Assembly (NCBI GenBank): GCA_003660235.1 | Contig: QGON01000069.1 | Span: forward strand, 62,001-126,000 | Direction: 5' to 3' | Length of the DNA stretch: 64,000 nt | Source: a bacterium endosymbiont of Escarpia laminata | GTDB taxonomy: Bacteria; Pseudomonadota; Gammaproteobacteria; Chromatiales; Chromatiaceae | Shown here: piece after piece, positions 46,840 to 55,685 of the stretch | How the letters are laid out: every line of letters starts with the position of its first letter | How positions within the stretch are numbered: the first letter of the stretch is position 1 | Notes under the pieces: generated by a model | The model's input: the letters and a program-made list of their open reading frames with translations, nothing else | Database searches by the model: none | What the model was told of the DNA's origin: nothing | Translations under genes and position numbers: made by a program

Positions 46840-46924
46840 GGCTCTTCCTCTAAATTCCCCGGAAGTCGCTTAAGGTGCTTCTTCCAGAGTTCCCTGGAGT
46901 CCCTCCGGGGGACTCATCAACAAA

Positions 46925-48121
46925 ATGTCAGTGATTATGCAAAACAAGCAAACACTCCTAGTCGCCATACTCTCTCTGATCGCTGTAGGTCTGCTTGCAG
47001 TCATCTTCTATAGCCCGATCTGGTGGGTCTCTCTTACCGCGCCCAACTACCCTGAAGAGTCATTTCCGGATGGCGTGCGAATTCATTTTCACATGAATGG
47101 CGTCTTCAACGGCTGTCAAAAGCAGGACAAGGCTGAAATTACTGAAGATGAAGCACTCGATTGTGTGCATGAGATGGATACCATCAACCACTATGTCGGC
47201 ATGTATCCCATCGCTGCTGGAGGTCCGGTAGAGCGAGGCTTTGGTCAGTTTCTGATGGTGTTCATGGTCGTTATGCTGTTGGGATTCATCTGCACCAACC
47301 CGAAAATCCGCGTGGCATTGATGAGTGCCGGTTTTGCAGGTATCGCTCTCTGGATGTATCTCAGCATGTATGGTGAAGAGGGGTTTAATCTGCAGAATGA
47401 AGGATTTGTCACTGCACTGGTAACCTCCCTTGACCAGGAGGCGACGGGCGAATCGTCAGAACCGGAAATTATCATCGGTGGCATAACCGGTGTTTTAAAG
47501 AATTCGCTGGAAGCGTCCGGCATCGAGGTCATACTTCCGTCTGAGGTGGCCGCAGCAAAGGCCAAGGCTGAGAAGACCCATGCCAGCAAGTCGAATCTGA
47601 TCGAACAGCTCAGAACGACCTATGATATCGACCAGGTCAAGTCGGATACGCTGCAGCCCTGGAACGGCAGTTCGTTCCAGGTGATGTCCTGGCACTATGG
47701 AAAAAGCCTGGGACGTTATTTCAACAACCAGGAGGAGATCGTGCCGATGGTCGCCACTCTGGAAACAGCAATCAAAGTCGTCTTCTTTGGTCTGCTGGCG
47801 GCGATGGTGGTGGTGGTAGTCGGTGCGCGCAAGAACAACAGCTTCTTCTATTGGCTGCTGGTACTGGTGCCGATGGCGCTGCCTCTCTTCTTCCTCATTG
47901 ACTATTCAGCATGGCTCTGGTGGTATGGCCACACCCTGAATGATATGGGTGCCTTTTCGGTCAAACCCTTTATGCCGACCGTGTTTGGCGATGGTAAGGT
48001 GGCTCAGTTCACGACTCACTCCTATCCCTCCGCAGGCTTCTTTTTGATGCTGTTGACCTCGGTGATACTGGCTGTGGCGGCATTGATTCGTAAGAAGCAG
48101 TTTAAGGAGTTGAGTGATTGA
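46925..48121 (+). CDS. nosB: NosB-type membrane protein of clade II nos clusters
   Basis: A 398-residue integral membrane protein with helices at about 10-33, 105-125, 130-150, 285-305, 310-330 and 370-392. A periplasmic part near the N-terminus (YSPIWWVSLTAPNYPEE, FHMNGVFNGC) and a larger loop (about 150-280) with Ala/Lys-rich helical sequence are seen. No cofactor motif is found. Multi-helix proteins of this kind are encoded with Sec-type nosZ in clade II clusters and named NosB; their function is not known. The stop overlaps the TTG start of nosD by 4 bp. Confidence 0.65.
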   Translation: MSVIMQNKQTLLVAILSLIAVGLLAVIFYSPIWWVSLTAPNYPEESFPDGVRIHFHMNGVFNGCQKQDKAEITEDEALDCVHEMDTINHYVGMYPIAAGGPVERGFGQFLMVFMVVMLLGFICTNPKIRVALMSAGFAGIALWMYLSMYGEEGFNLQNEGFVTALVTSLDQEATGESSEPEIIIGGITGVLKNSLEASGIEVILPSEVAAAKAKAEKTHASKSNLIEQLRTTYDIDQVKSDTLQPWNGSSFQVMSWHYGKSLGRYFNNQEEIVPMVATLETAIKVVFFGLLAAMVVVVVGARKNNSFFYWLLVLVPMALPLFFLIDYSAWLWWYGHTLNDMGAFSVKPFMPTVFGDGKVAQFTTHSYPSAGFFLMLLTSVILAVAALIRKKQFKELSD

Positions 48122-49479
48122 AGCCATCGCTTTGGTCGCATGCGCTGGTTTGTCTTGTCTCTCTGCTGTTGCCTTTGGGCAGCAGCCATGCGGCCTATCC
48201 CTCCTTTCAGGCACTGGTCGATGCGGCTGACCCAAAAGGTACGCTGATTCCGCCGCCCGGCACCTATGCCGGGCCGGTTACCATTGAGAGCGCCATTACC
48301 ATCGATGGTCAGGGGAAGGTCACCATCGATGCCGGCGGTAAGGGTTCTGTCATCTATCTGGATACTGATGGTGCAACCCTGAAGAATCTGCATCTGACCA
48401 ACTCTGGTGAATCCCACAACGATATCGATTCGGGGGTTCAGGTTCGCGGTAATTTCAATGTCATCAAGGATAATGTCATCGACAATACCCTGTTTGGCAT
48501 TGATCTTCAGCAGTCAGAAAACAACATCGTGCAGCGAAACCACATCTCCTCCAAGCCTTTCGATCTTGGCATGCGGGGTGATTCAATTCGGCTTTGGTAC
48601 AGTTTCAACAATAAGATTACTGACAATATCATCCGGGATTCCCGGGACATGGTTGTCTGGTACTCGGCAAATAATCTGATTGCCCGTAACGATTCCCGTG
48701 GTGGTCGTTATTCCCTCCATTTCATGTATTCGAAATACAATGAGGTGATTGAGAATCACTACGAAAAAAATTCAGTGGGCATTTTCCTGATGTACAGCGA
48801 CGGCGTACAGGTGAAGAATAACTATATCGCCCACGCTCAAGGCCCGACTGGGATGGGCATAGGTTTTAAAGAGACGTCCGATGTGGATGTCGTCGGCAAT
48901 CAGATTCTCTATTGCGCCACCGGTATCTACCTGGATATCTCGCCTTATGATCCTGAGACAACCAATCGACTGAAGAATAATCTGATCGCCTATAGTGGAA
49001 TTGGTATGCTGTTCCTGAATGATTGGACGGGAAATATCCTGGAAGGCAATAGTTTTAAGGGGAATATTACCCAGGTTGCAGTTTCCGGTGCGGGTAAAAC
49101 GGCAAACAGGAACGATTGGTTCGGAAACTATTGGGATGACTACCAAGGCTTCGACCAGGATCGTGACGGTGTAGGTGATAAGCCCTATGAGCTATACAGT
49201 TATGCCGACAGAATCTGGATGGATGTGCCGCCTGCCCGTTTTTTCAAAGGTTCGCCGGTCTTGGAAGTGATGGATTTTCTGGAGCGGCTCGCCCCCTTTA
49301 GCAGCCCAAATATGCTGGTGCGGGACAAGAAACCTATGATGACGGCACAATTAGCTGTTGCTGAGGTAGAGCAGGAGAGCGGGTCCGCCGTGACTGGCGA
49401 AACAGCCGGAGACGGGAAAGTGGAAAGCCAGGATGCGTATGACCCACTAAAGGCGCTTAGAGAATCGCTGGGCCGATAG
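48118..49479 (+). CDS. nosD: NosD copper-site maturation protein
   Basis: A 453-residue periplasmic right-handed beta-helix protein with a signal peptide (1-22, SSHAA). Repeated NNxIxxN-type rungs of the CASH/parallel beta-helix fold run from about 70 to 330 (NVIKDNVIDN, NNKITDNIIRDS, NEVIENHYEKN). It is needed with NosF/NosY to build the CuZ sulfide cluster of NosZ. The start is a TTG overlapping the nosB stop, with AAGGAG 9 nt upstream. A hydrophilic tail of about 60 residues is unusual but not inconsistent. Confidence 0.92.
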   Translation: MKPSLWSHALVCLVSLLLPLGSSHAAYPSFQALVDAADPKGTLIPPPGTYAGPVTIESAITIDGQGKVTIDAGGKGSVIYLDTDGATLKNLHLTNSGESHNDIDSGVQVRGNFNVIKDNVIDNTLFGIDLQQSENNIVQRNHISSKPFDLGMRGDSIRLWYSFNNKITDNIIRDSRDMVVWYSANNLIARNDSRGGRYSLHFMYSKYNEVIENHYEKNSVGIFLMYSDGVQVKNNYIAHAQGPTGMGIGFKETSDVDVVGNQILYCATGIYLDISPYDPETTNRLKNNLIAYSGIGMLFLNDWTGNILEGNSFKGNITQVAVSGAGKTANRNDWFGNYWDDYQGFDQDRDGVGDKPYELYSYADRIWMDVPPARFFKGSPVLEVMDFLERLAPFSSPNMLVRDKKPMMTAQLAVAEVEQESGSAVTGETAGDGKVESQDAYDPLKALRESLGR

Positions 49480-49542
49480 CCCTTGAATCGGCCTACTTAT
49501 CGATAGGTAGCAACAACACAATTTCTGGAGGCAGGGTCTCTA

Positions 49543-50442
49543 ATGAGTGATAAAACGACAAAAAAACCCAAAGCCAAAAGGCCGCTCTCACCAAAACGGA
49601 AAGAGCAGAGCCGACGGGAGTTTTTGCGTTCCTCAGTATTGACCATAGGCGTTATCGGTGTTTCTCTGCTCGGGATCATCCCCGTGGTGCAGGGGACATC
49701 GATCCGGCTGCGTCCCCCCGGCGCAATAAAGACCCCTTTTGACGAGCAGGAGTTTTTTGCTTCCTGTATTAAGTGTGGCCAGTGTGTGCAGGTCTGTCCG
49801 GTCAATGCTATCAAACTGGCGGATCTTGAGGATGGTTTTGGTATCGGTGTTCCCTATATCGATGCACGGGCGCAAGCCTGTGACTTCTCCTGTGACGGTC
49901 TGCAGTGTGTGCTGGCTTGCCCAACGGGCGCTTTGACCCATCATCTCGACTATCCTGCTGATACCCGCATGGGCTTTGCTCGTCTCGCCCGCCCCAAGGC
50001 CTGCCTTGCGGTGCAGGGTAAGGGTTTCAAAGGTCAGGCCAGAGGAGCGGATTATAAGGGCCTGTTACGCTATGACGAAGTGGACCGATGGAATCCCATC
50101 CTGGTGGCGGATCACCCTTACGACCTGGAGCTATGCGATCTCTGTGTGCGCCAGTGTCCCATCGAGATTCGTATTACCCAGTGTGCGGAAAAGGCGAAAC
50201 AGGCTGAAGCCTCTGGAGATTCCGGCAAGGTCGCCAGGGTGGCTGAGCAGCATGGCAACGAATGTCCACCCAAGCATGCCATTGCGCTGGAACCTTTCGA
50301 ACTGCCCAATGGGGAGACACGGATGAAACCCGTGATCAAGGAGGGGTGCGTTGGTTGTGGTGTCTGTGAAATGATCTGTCCGGTGGAATCCGCTGCAATT
50401 GTGATCGATCTGGATAAAACTGCTGATACGTTGGGAGGTTGA
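49543..50442 (+). CDS. nosG: NosG/NapG-type ferredoxin
   Basis: A 299-residue iron-sulfur protein. The N-terminal SRREFLR is a twin-arginine signal, followed by a hydrophobic segment, so the domain faces the periplasm. Four cysteine clusters for [4Fe-4S] centres are seen: CIKCGQCVQVCP, a CDFSCDGLQCVLACP variant, CDLCVRQCP and CVGCGVCEMICP. With NosH it forms the proposed quinol-to-cytochrome branch feeding clade II NosZ. It ends 1 bp before the nosH ATG. Confidence 0.9.
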   Translation: MSDKTTKKPKAKRPLSPKRKEQSRREFLRSSVLTIGVIGVSLLGIIPVVQGTSIRLRPPGAIKTPFDEQEFFASCIKCGQCVQVCPVNAIKLADLEDGFGIGVPYIDARAQACDFSCDGLQCVLACPTGALTHHLDYPADTRMGFARLARPKACLAVQGKGFKGQARGADYKGLLRYDEVDRWNPILVADHPYDLELCDLCVRQCPIEIRITQCAEKAKQAEASGDSGKVARVAEQHGNECPPKHAIALEPFELPNGETRMKPVIKEGCVGCGVCEMICPVESAAIVIDLDKTADTLGG

Positions 50443-50443
50443 T

Positions 50444-51415
50444 ATGCGATACATAATGGACTCCCTGTCTCAGATATTCGGCGCCAAACCCCGGCGGCCT
50501 TCAAAGGAAGAGCAACCGCCCGAATTGTTAGAGATCTATCAGGGCAAAAAGGGCAAACTCTCCAAGGCCGACGTGGAGGCGGTTCGCCACGAGCACCACA
50601 ATACCTGCTGTAACAAATGGCAACGGCGGCGGTGGATTACCCTGATACTGGTGAATGTGCTGTTTGTCGTCTCCTACTATTTCGACGTGCAGCTATTGGA
50701 AGGTGCGCTTACGGCATCACGCTTTGTGGGTTTTCACATGGCGGATCTCAATTCGGCACTCCAGGTGGCTTTGGCCTATAAGCATATTGTGCTGAATCTG
50801 GTGATCGGTACGGTAACTGTTTTTGTGTTGTGGCTGTTGCTCGGTGGCCGCACCTTCTGTTCCTGGGTCTGCCCTTATCACCTGCTGGCTGAGTGGACGG
50901 AATATCTCCACCTCTGGCTGGTGAAGAAGAAGCTGATAAAGAATCACACATTCAACCGTAAGGTCCGTGGTGTTTTCTACGTGATTTTTGCCTTGCTCGC
51001 GTTGATCTCCGGATATACCGTTTTCGAGACCATCTCTCCTACTGGTATATTGAGTCGCGCCCTGATCTATGGACCCGGTGTTGCGTTGATCTGGGTGGGA
51101 GCGCTGCTGCTGTTCGAAGTCTTCTACTCCCGTCGCGCCTGGTGCCGTTATGTGTGTCCGATTGGCGTCACCTACGGCGTCGTGGGTGTGTTGTCTCCTC
51201 TGCGGGTGAAGTACAATGCGGAGGCTTGCCACCACGAAGGCGACTGCCGCAAGGTCTGCATGGTCCCCCATGTGCTCGATCTGACCATCCGCGGAGCAGC
51301 TTTTGATGTCAACCAGGATGTAGGGGCGGACTGTACTCGCTGTGGAATGTGTGTTGATGTCTGTCCCACAAGCTCTCTGACCTATGAAATAAAGGGTTTG
51401 AGTAAATTGCTCTGA
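50444..51415 (+). CDS. nosH: NosH/NapH-type quinol dehydrogenase membrane subunit
   Basis: A 323-residue polytopic protein with four membrane helices (about 65-85, 110-130, 165-190 and 205-225). Cytosolic cysteine motifs FCSWVCP and WCRYVCP follow helices, as in NapH/NosR. A C-terminal ferredoxin part carries CRKVC and CTRCGMCVDVCP. It is expected to oxidise menaquinol or ubiquinol and pass electrons to NosG and the cytochromes. It follows nosG directly. Confidence 0.9.
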   Translation: MRYIMDSLSQIFGAKPRRPSKEEQPPELLEIYQGKKGKLSKADVEAVRHEHHNTCCNKWQRRRWITLILVNVLFVVSYYFDVQLLEGALTASRFVGFHMADLNSALQVALAYKHIVLNLVIGTVTVFVLWLLLGGRTFCSWVCPYHLLAEWTEYLHLWLVKKKLIKNHTFNRKVRGVFYVIFALLALISGYTVFETISPTGILSRALIYGPGVALIWVGALLLFEVFYSRRAWCRYVCPIGVTYGVVGVLSPLRVKYNAEACHHEGDCRKVCMVPHVLDLTIRGAAFDVNQDVGADCTRCGMCVDVCPTSSLTYEIKGLSKLL

Positions 51416-51517
51416 CCCATGATGTGGCCCGCATGAAGCTTGCAAACTATGTGGCTGCCAATGGTTTAGCTATTCTGTTCCCGGATTTCGCAAGCGTCCT
51501 CCGGGTTGCGATGATTG

Positions 51518-52399
51518 ATGATCCAGTTTGAAAATATTGTAAAACGATTTCGACGCAATGAAGTGTTGAAGGGTGTGAACCTGACGATTGAGCGGGGACA
51601 CCGGGTCGCTTTGGTGGGGTCAAACGGCGCCGGTAAGACGACGCTGATCCGTTGCCTGTTGGGTGAGTATACCTGCGACGGACGGGTGCTGGTGGATGGT
51701 ATGGACCCAAGAAAGCAGCGGCGTGAAGTGCTCTCCAAGGTCGGTTTTGTGCCGCAATTGCCACCACCTCTGCGCATGCCGGTGGGGCAACTGATTCGCT
51801 TTGCGGCGAGTCTCTGTGAATCCGATCCTGCCAGGATGCGCGAAGTGGCACAAAAGTTGGGGTTCGATACGGAACAATTTCGCCACCAACCCTTTGTAAA
51901 ACTCTCCGGCGGGCAGAAACAGAAGCTGTTGATTGCCATCGCCCTCGGTCGGGACAGTGAGCTGTTGGTCATGGATGAGCCCGCGGCCAATCTCGATCCG
52001 GATGCCCGGCACATCTTTTTTCAGCTGCTTGCAGAGAAACAGGATAGCGCGGTGATGCTGATCTCCAGTCATCGTCTGGATGAGGTGGCCTCCTTGGTAA
52101 ACCGGGTCATCGAGATGGACCTGGGTAAGGTGGTTCTTGACGACCGGGTGGCAGACCTGGTGGAACTCTCCTCCCGTCTGCGCTGCCGCTTGCGTTTGAC
52201 CCAGCCCGAAGAGGCGTTTGCCAAAACTATCGGAGAGTGGGGATTTCAGGGTGGTGCGGATGGCATGACCTGGGAAGGCTATATTGCCGGCCCGGACCGG
52301 CTGCGTTTTCTTGGTGTTCTTTCCCGCTATGCGGCACTGCTTGCTGGCATAGAGATGGAGGAAGCCGAGGAACAGGTGGTGGCGGTTGATGTCAGTTGA
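51518..52399 (+). CDS. nosF: NosF ABC transporter ATP-binding protein
   Basis: A 293-residue ABC ATPase. Walker A is GSNGAGKTTL, the signature LSGGQKQKL and Walker B LLVMDEPAANLDP, with the switch His in SSHRLDEV. With NosY it powers the NosDFY system that supplies sulfur for the NosZ copper cluster. I use the ATG at 51518; a TTG at 51515 is in frame. The 3' end overlaps nosL by 11 bp. Confidence 0.93.
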   Translation: MIQFENIVKRFRRNEVLKGVNLTIERGHRVALVGSNGAGKTTLIRCLLGEYTCDGRVLVDGMDPRKQRREVLSKVGFVPQLPPPLRMPVGQLIRFAASLCESDPARMREVAQKLGFDTEQFRHQPFVKLSGGQKQKLLIAIALGRDSELLVMDEPAANLDPDARHIFFQLLAEKQDSAVMLISSHRLDEVASLVNRVIEMDLGKVVLDDRVADLVELSSRLRCRLRLTQPEEAFAKTIGEWGFQGGADGMTWEGYIAGPDRLRFLGVLSRYAALLAGIEMEEAEEQVVAVDVS

Positions 52400-52961
52400 G
52401 TTCAGTTGCGGCCTGCTTGCGGGGCTGACTATTCTTCTTCTGACTGCCTGCTCCGGTGATCCGGGTACGGGTCCCAAAGAGGTGAAATGGGATCGGGTTG
52501 CCTGTGAACGCTGCCGCATGGTCCTCAGCGACCGGCACTATTCCGCCCAGATTCGCTATTTTCCAGAAGGGAAACGCTCCAAAGTAGTCGGTTTTGATGA
52601 TATCGGTTGTGCAACGCTCTGGCTGGACACACAGCCATGGAAGGATGATCCCAAGACCGAGATCTGGGTTACCGACCACCGTACCGGCGACTGGATCGAT
52701 GCGCGCACCGCCACCTATGTTAAAGAGAAGATTACGCCGATGGAGTACGGATTGGGCGCCCAATCAGATCCGGCGCCGGAAGGACTCGATTTTGCCCAGG
52801 CGAAACTGCACGTCATCGAAGTGGAGAAGCGTTTCAGCATTCATGGCGTTCACTTGCTTGACCGGCTGAAAGATCAGGCGGATCGGCGCGATGCCAGGCG
52901 CAAGGCCCGACAGGCGGAGCAGGCTCCACCTCCAATCATTCCAAAGACTCAATACCAATGA
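52389..52961 (+). CDS. nosL: NosL copper-binding lipoprotein
   Basis: A 190-residue outer-membrane lipoprotein. The lipobox ends in LTAC21. The copper(I) motif is CERCRM (Cys-x2-Cys-x-Met), followed by the GFDDIGCATLWL segment of the family. NosL delivers copper to apo-NosZ. The C-terminal tail (about 160-190) is charged and Pro-rich and longer than in many NosL. The start is the ATG at 52389 inside the end of nosF; the stop overlaps the nosY ATG (ATGA). Confidence 0.9.
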   Translation: MSVEFSCGLLAGLTILLLTACSGDPGTGPKEVKWDRVACERCRMVLSDRHYSAQIRYFPEGKRSKVVGFDDIGCATLWLDTQPWKDDPKTEIWVTDHRTGDWIDARTATYVKEKITPMEYGLGAQSDPAPEGLDFAQAKLHVIEVEKRFSIHGVHLLDRLKDQADRRDARRKARQAEQAPPPIIPKTQYQ

Positions 52962-53785
52962 AATATCTCTGGCTTACTGCTTATACAGACATAATAGAAT
53001 CCCTGCGCGCCCGCTGGTTCATGGTCTATTCCATGGTGTTTGGCGGATTGGTGGTGATCCTCTTTGCCTTTGGCCTGGCCGAGTCCCGCATCATGGGTTT
53101 CACCGGCCTCTCCCGTCTGTTGATTACCTATATTCAGTTGTCGATGGCGATACTGCCGGTGTTTGTATTGATCACTACAGTACGCTCGGTGGCCGGTGAC
53201 CGGGAGGCGGGGATTTTTGAATATCTCCTCTCTTTGCCGATCACGCTGAGCGCCTGGTTTTGGGGGCGGGTGTTTGGCCGCTTTTTCGTTGTCTTCCTGC
53301 CGGTATTGCTCGCGATGGTGGGTGCGGTTGTCTGGGGAACGATAAAAGGGGCTGAAGTACCCTGGGAACTGCTGGTTTACTATACTGGCCTGCTCATGTC
53401 TCTCGCCTGGTGCTTTCTCGGCATCGGTATGTTGATTTCAACCATTGCACGCTCCTCCGACGTAGCACAGGGTGCCGCTTTTGTCGTCTGGTTGAGTCTG
53501 CTGCTCTTTCTCGACCTGATACTACTCGGTGTGATGATCCGTGAACATCTGCCGCCGGAGACTGCGGTGGCTATCGCACTGGCCAACCCGATGCAGGTAT
53601 TTCGTACCGCCACCATGATGCTGTTCGATCCGCAACTGGTGTTGCTCGGCCCAACCGCTTACGTGATCCTGGATAATTTTGGCCAGGCGGGTTATATCGC
53701 CTACGCCATTATCTATCCGATTTTGCTGGGTAGCGGCTGTGCCTGGTTGGGTTATCTGTTGTTTAAACGCAGCGATTTGCCTTGA
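52958..53785 (+). CDS. nosY: NosY ABC transporter permease
   Basis: A 275-residue ABC-2-type membrane protein with six helices and the amphipathic start common to NosY. It partners NosF, and NosD docks on its periplasmic side. The ATG overlaps the nosL stop. A heptamer-armed repeat begins 7 bp after the stop. Confidence 0.92.
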   Translation: MKYLWLTAYTDIIESLRARWFMVYSMVFGGLVVILFAFGLAESRIMGFTGLSRLLITYIQLSMAILPVFVLITTVRSVAGDREAGIFEYLLSLPITLSAWFWGRVFGRFFVVFLPVLLAMVGAVVWGTIKGAEVPWELLVYYTGLLMSLAWCFLGIGMLISTIARSSDVAQGAAFVVWLSLLLFLDLILLGVMIREHLPPETAVAIALANPMQVFRTATMMLFDPQLVLLGPTAYVILDNFGQAGYIAYAIIYPILLGSGCAWLGYLLFKRSDLP

Positions 53786-53792
53786 TAAAGAA

Positions 53793-53923
53793 GGTGAAAG
53801 GCGAAAGGTGACAGGTGACAGGAAAAACAGAGTGTGTGTTAGATGCGAGTGGTTTTATGAATTTCAGAAACGACAATGTTTAGCGCATCTGGTGGCACGG
53901 TCTCCTTTAGCCTTTAACCTTTC
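53793..53923. repeat. Heptamer-armed inverted repeat downstream of nosY
   Basis: The left arm (53793-53822) consists of GGTGAAA, GGCGAAA and two GGTGACA units. The right arm (53904-53923), read on the minus strand, consists of GGTTAAA and GGCTAAA units. The centre contains a further inverted pair, AGATGCG / CGCATCT. The same layout occurs at 7752 and 40799. Confidence 0.65.
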
Positions 53924-53934
53924 TTTATCTATCC

Positions 53935-54429
53935 ATGAAAAAACAAAGCTCCCTCCTTTGGCTGGTTGCCGCACTCCTTCTGGCCGCCTTCTCTGCAGTT
54001 GCCGTCTATAAAGTCTGGCCTCTGCTTCATCCAGAGGTACTGGTTTCTGCACCACTGGATTCCGACTGCGACCTACGCGCCGGTCCCTGCCGGTCCGTGC
54101 TGCCTGACGGCAGCAGCATCTCATTCTCCATTGAGCCCCGCAGCCTGCCGCTGGTGCGGCCTATCCAACTGCAGGTGGAGATTGAGGGGCTTGAAGCGGA
54201 GCGGATTGAAGTGGATTTCAGTGGGGTCGATATGAATATGGGCTTCAATCGACCGGCACTGGCAAACCAGGGAGAAGGACGTTTTGCGGGAAAAGGGATG
54301 CTGCCTGTCTGTGTGCGGGATGCCATGGAGTGGGAGGCCAAGGTGCTGGTCAAAACGCAAGATGGCTTGGTTGCTGCACCTTACCGATTTATTACGGTCA
54401 AGCCAGGTACGTCTCTGCCCGGCAATTAG
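53935..54429 (+). CDS. Membrane-anchored periplasmic protein with a DMNMG motif, nos region
   Basis: 164 residues. An N-terminal helix (about 7-26) anchors a periplasmic beta-rich domain. The central stretch FSGVDMNMGFNRPALANQG and GKGMLPVCVRDAMEW has closely spaced Met, a Cys and acidic residues that could bind copper. I do not assign it to a named family, although FixH/YtkA-like domains look similar in size and in this turn. It follows nosY after a repeat element. Its last 74 codons are duplicated 7776 bp downstream at 61972-62198. Confidence 0.7.
   Translation: MKKQSSLLWLVAALLLAAFSAVAVYKVWPLLHPEVLVSAPLDSDCDLRAGPCRSVLPDGSSISFSIEPRSLPLVRPIQLQVEIEGLEAERIEVDFSGVDMNMGFNRPALANQGEGRFAGKGMLPVCVRDAMEWEAKVLVKTQDGLVAAPYRFITVKPGTSLPGN
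54193..54419 (+). repeat. Direct repeat, left copy (within the DMNMG gene)
   Basis: About 224 bp (54196-54419) match 61972-62195 with eight differences by my count and no gaps. The left copy is inside the intact gene. Confidence 0.9.
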
Positions 54430-54461
54430 TCACTTTTCTGGTCAAATGGATGGATAAGTAC

Positions 54462-54497
54462 GAGTTTGGGGTCAGAGTAATAACTCTTGGGCAGCCT
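54462..54497. repeat. REP-like unit, partial copy
   Basis: These 36 bp are identical to 61376-61411, starting GAGTTTGGGGTCAGAGTAA. Here only one arm of the palindrome remains. Confidence 0.8.
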
Positions 54498-54508
54498 GGG
54501 AAGAATAG

Positions 54509-54554
54509 GGGACGCACCACGTTTTTCATGATCAGGGAAAACGTGGTGCGTCCC
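54509..54554. repeat. REP-like palindrome
   Basis: Perfect 17-bp arms, GGGACGCACCACGTTTT (54509-54525) and its complement (54538-54554), around a 12-nt loop. The GGGACGCACCACG class is a widespread gammaproteobacterial REP-type motif (family knowledge). Confidence 0.8.
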
Positions 54555-54628
54555 GAATGGCACTAACTTAAGCTTTTCCACCATGAATTTTCAAGTGCCG
54601 TGGAGCGGATGAAATACGACAATTCTGG

Positions 54629-54848
54629 ATGAAAAACACTACGCTGCTGCTTCCTGGATTCCACCTTCCTACTCTGCGCAGAAAGCCCCTTAAATCCATG
54701 GAACGGCGCCGCCCCATGGCACTACTTGTTGACGCTATTGCTGCAAAATTCCTATATCAGAGACTGGGCCGACGAGAATCACGCTGTGTGAAACGACGAC
54801 CCAAGCCGTATGCACTACTGACGGCTCCTAGATTTAACGTTCTTCTGC
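54629..54848 (+). pseudogene. Remnant of an IS4-type transposase C-terminus
   Basis: The frame reads LVDAIAAKF...GRRESRCVKRRPKPYALLTAPR, the C-terminal signature found in IS4-family transposases (IA-x-n-RPGRxEPRxVKRRPKPYPLL). Everything upstream of it is missing, and the end runs into the regulator gene region. It is a fragment only, in a different element from the one at 61465. Confidence 0.55.
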
Positions 54849-55256
54849 TTAATCCAGCAACATAGACTCCAGCAGTCCAAGGATTTGTTTTTTCTGCTGC
54901 TCTGTAGGTAATCTCTTCCAAAAAGACACTAACAGGTGCACCTGTTCATCCTTCCCGGTCGGTTGCCAGTTTCCGCGTGGTTCACCCACCATATTCTCCA
55001 ATAGCCCCAGTTCATCAGGCTGTTCTTCGAATTTACTGAAAAACCACGATAGAGGAATATCCATGGCGCGTGCCAGGCGGTAGAGACTCACTGCCGAGAT
55101 TCGGTGTTGGCCTGATTCGTAGCGAGCAATCTGTTGTGCTGAGACCTCAATAAACTCCCCCGCTGAGAAGAGGCTCATATTGCGGCGGGTACGCATCTTA
55201 CGCAACCGGAGACCAATGTGTTGGCCCAGTGGATCAAGCGGTCTCTGTGTCGTCAT
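54849..55256 (-). CDS. XRE-family transcriptional regulator
   Basis: 135 residues. An N-terminal helix-turn-helix of the Cro/C1 type (about 14-72) reads GLRLRKMRTRRNMSLFSAGEFIEVSAQQIARYESGQHRISAVSLYRLARAMDIPLSWFF. The C-terminal helical tail may dimerise. The start is the ATG at 55256 with AAGGTG 6 nt upstream; an earlier in-frame start at 55325 lacks support. It is divergent from the giant lipoprotein gene and is a candidate local regulator of it. Confidence 0.85.
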   Translation of the reverse strand: MTTQRPLDPLGQHIGLRLRKMRTRRNMSLFSAGEFIEVSAQQIARYESGQHRISAVSLYRLARAMDIPLSWFFSKFEEQPDELGLLENMVGEPRGNWQPTGKDEQVHLLVSFWKRLPTEQQKKQILGLLESMLLD

Positions 55257-55325
55257 AGCGATCACCTTAGAGGATGCAAGTTGACTTCTAGAGTGATGCT
55301 TTGATAAGGTGCTCGAGTGCCTCAT

Positions 55326-55685
55326 AGAGAGAAAGATTTCGATAAATGCATCTCATAGGGTTAAGTCGTGGCGTTTTTTTTGCTTCGTATGATGTGGAAC
55401 GCTGATTGGGATACTGCAATCTATCTGGTTGCCGTTTCTGGTGAGATGAGGCGGGAGGTGGAGAGTACGAATGTTAAAGGGGCGTTGATACTGTCTGCGA
55501 ATGAAAAGAGCCAGATTTTTTAGTAAAAAATAAATCCCCTATCTCTGCTTGGAGTCAGATGAGCGTGCGCAAGTGTTAGAGAGGGGATCCCATGGAGTTC
55601 CGTGGGAACAGGACAAAGGGAAATAGCTGAGAGTTGCAACCTCCCATCCTGAATTACCAATAATAATGATCGAAGGGATTTACTG
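55326..55685 (+). promoter_or_regulatory. Long structured leader upstream of the giant lipoprotein gene
   Basis: There is no gene in these 360 bp. Around 55536-55586, CCCC-TA-TCTCT pairs with AGAGA-GGGG across a 31-nt loop. A second hairpin, GTTCC / GGAAC, lies at about 55597-55609. It matches no riboswitch class I can name. The ATG at 55686 has AAGGGA 7 nt upstream. Confidence 0.3.
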
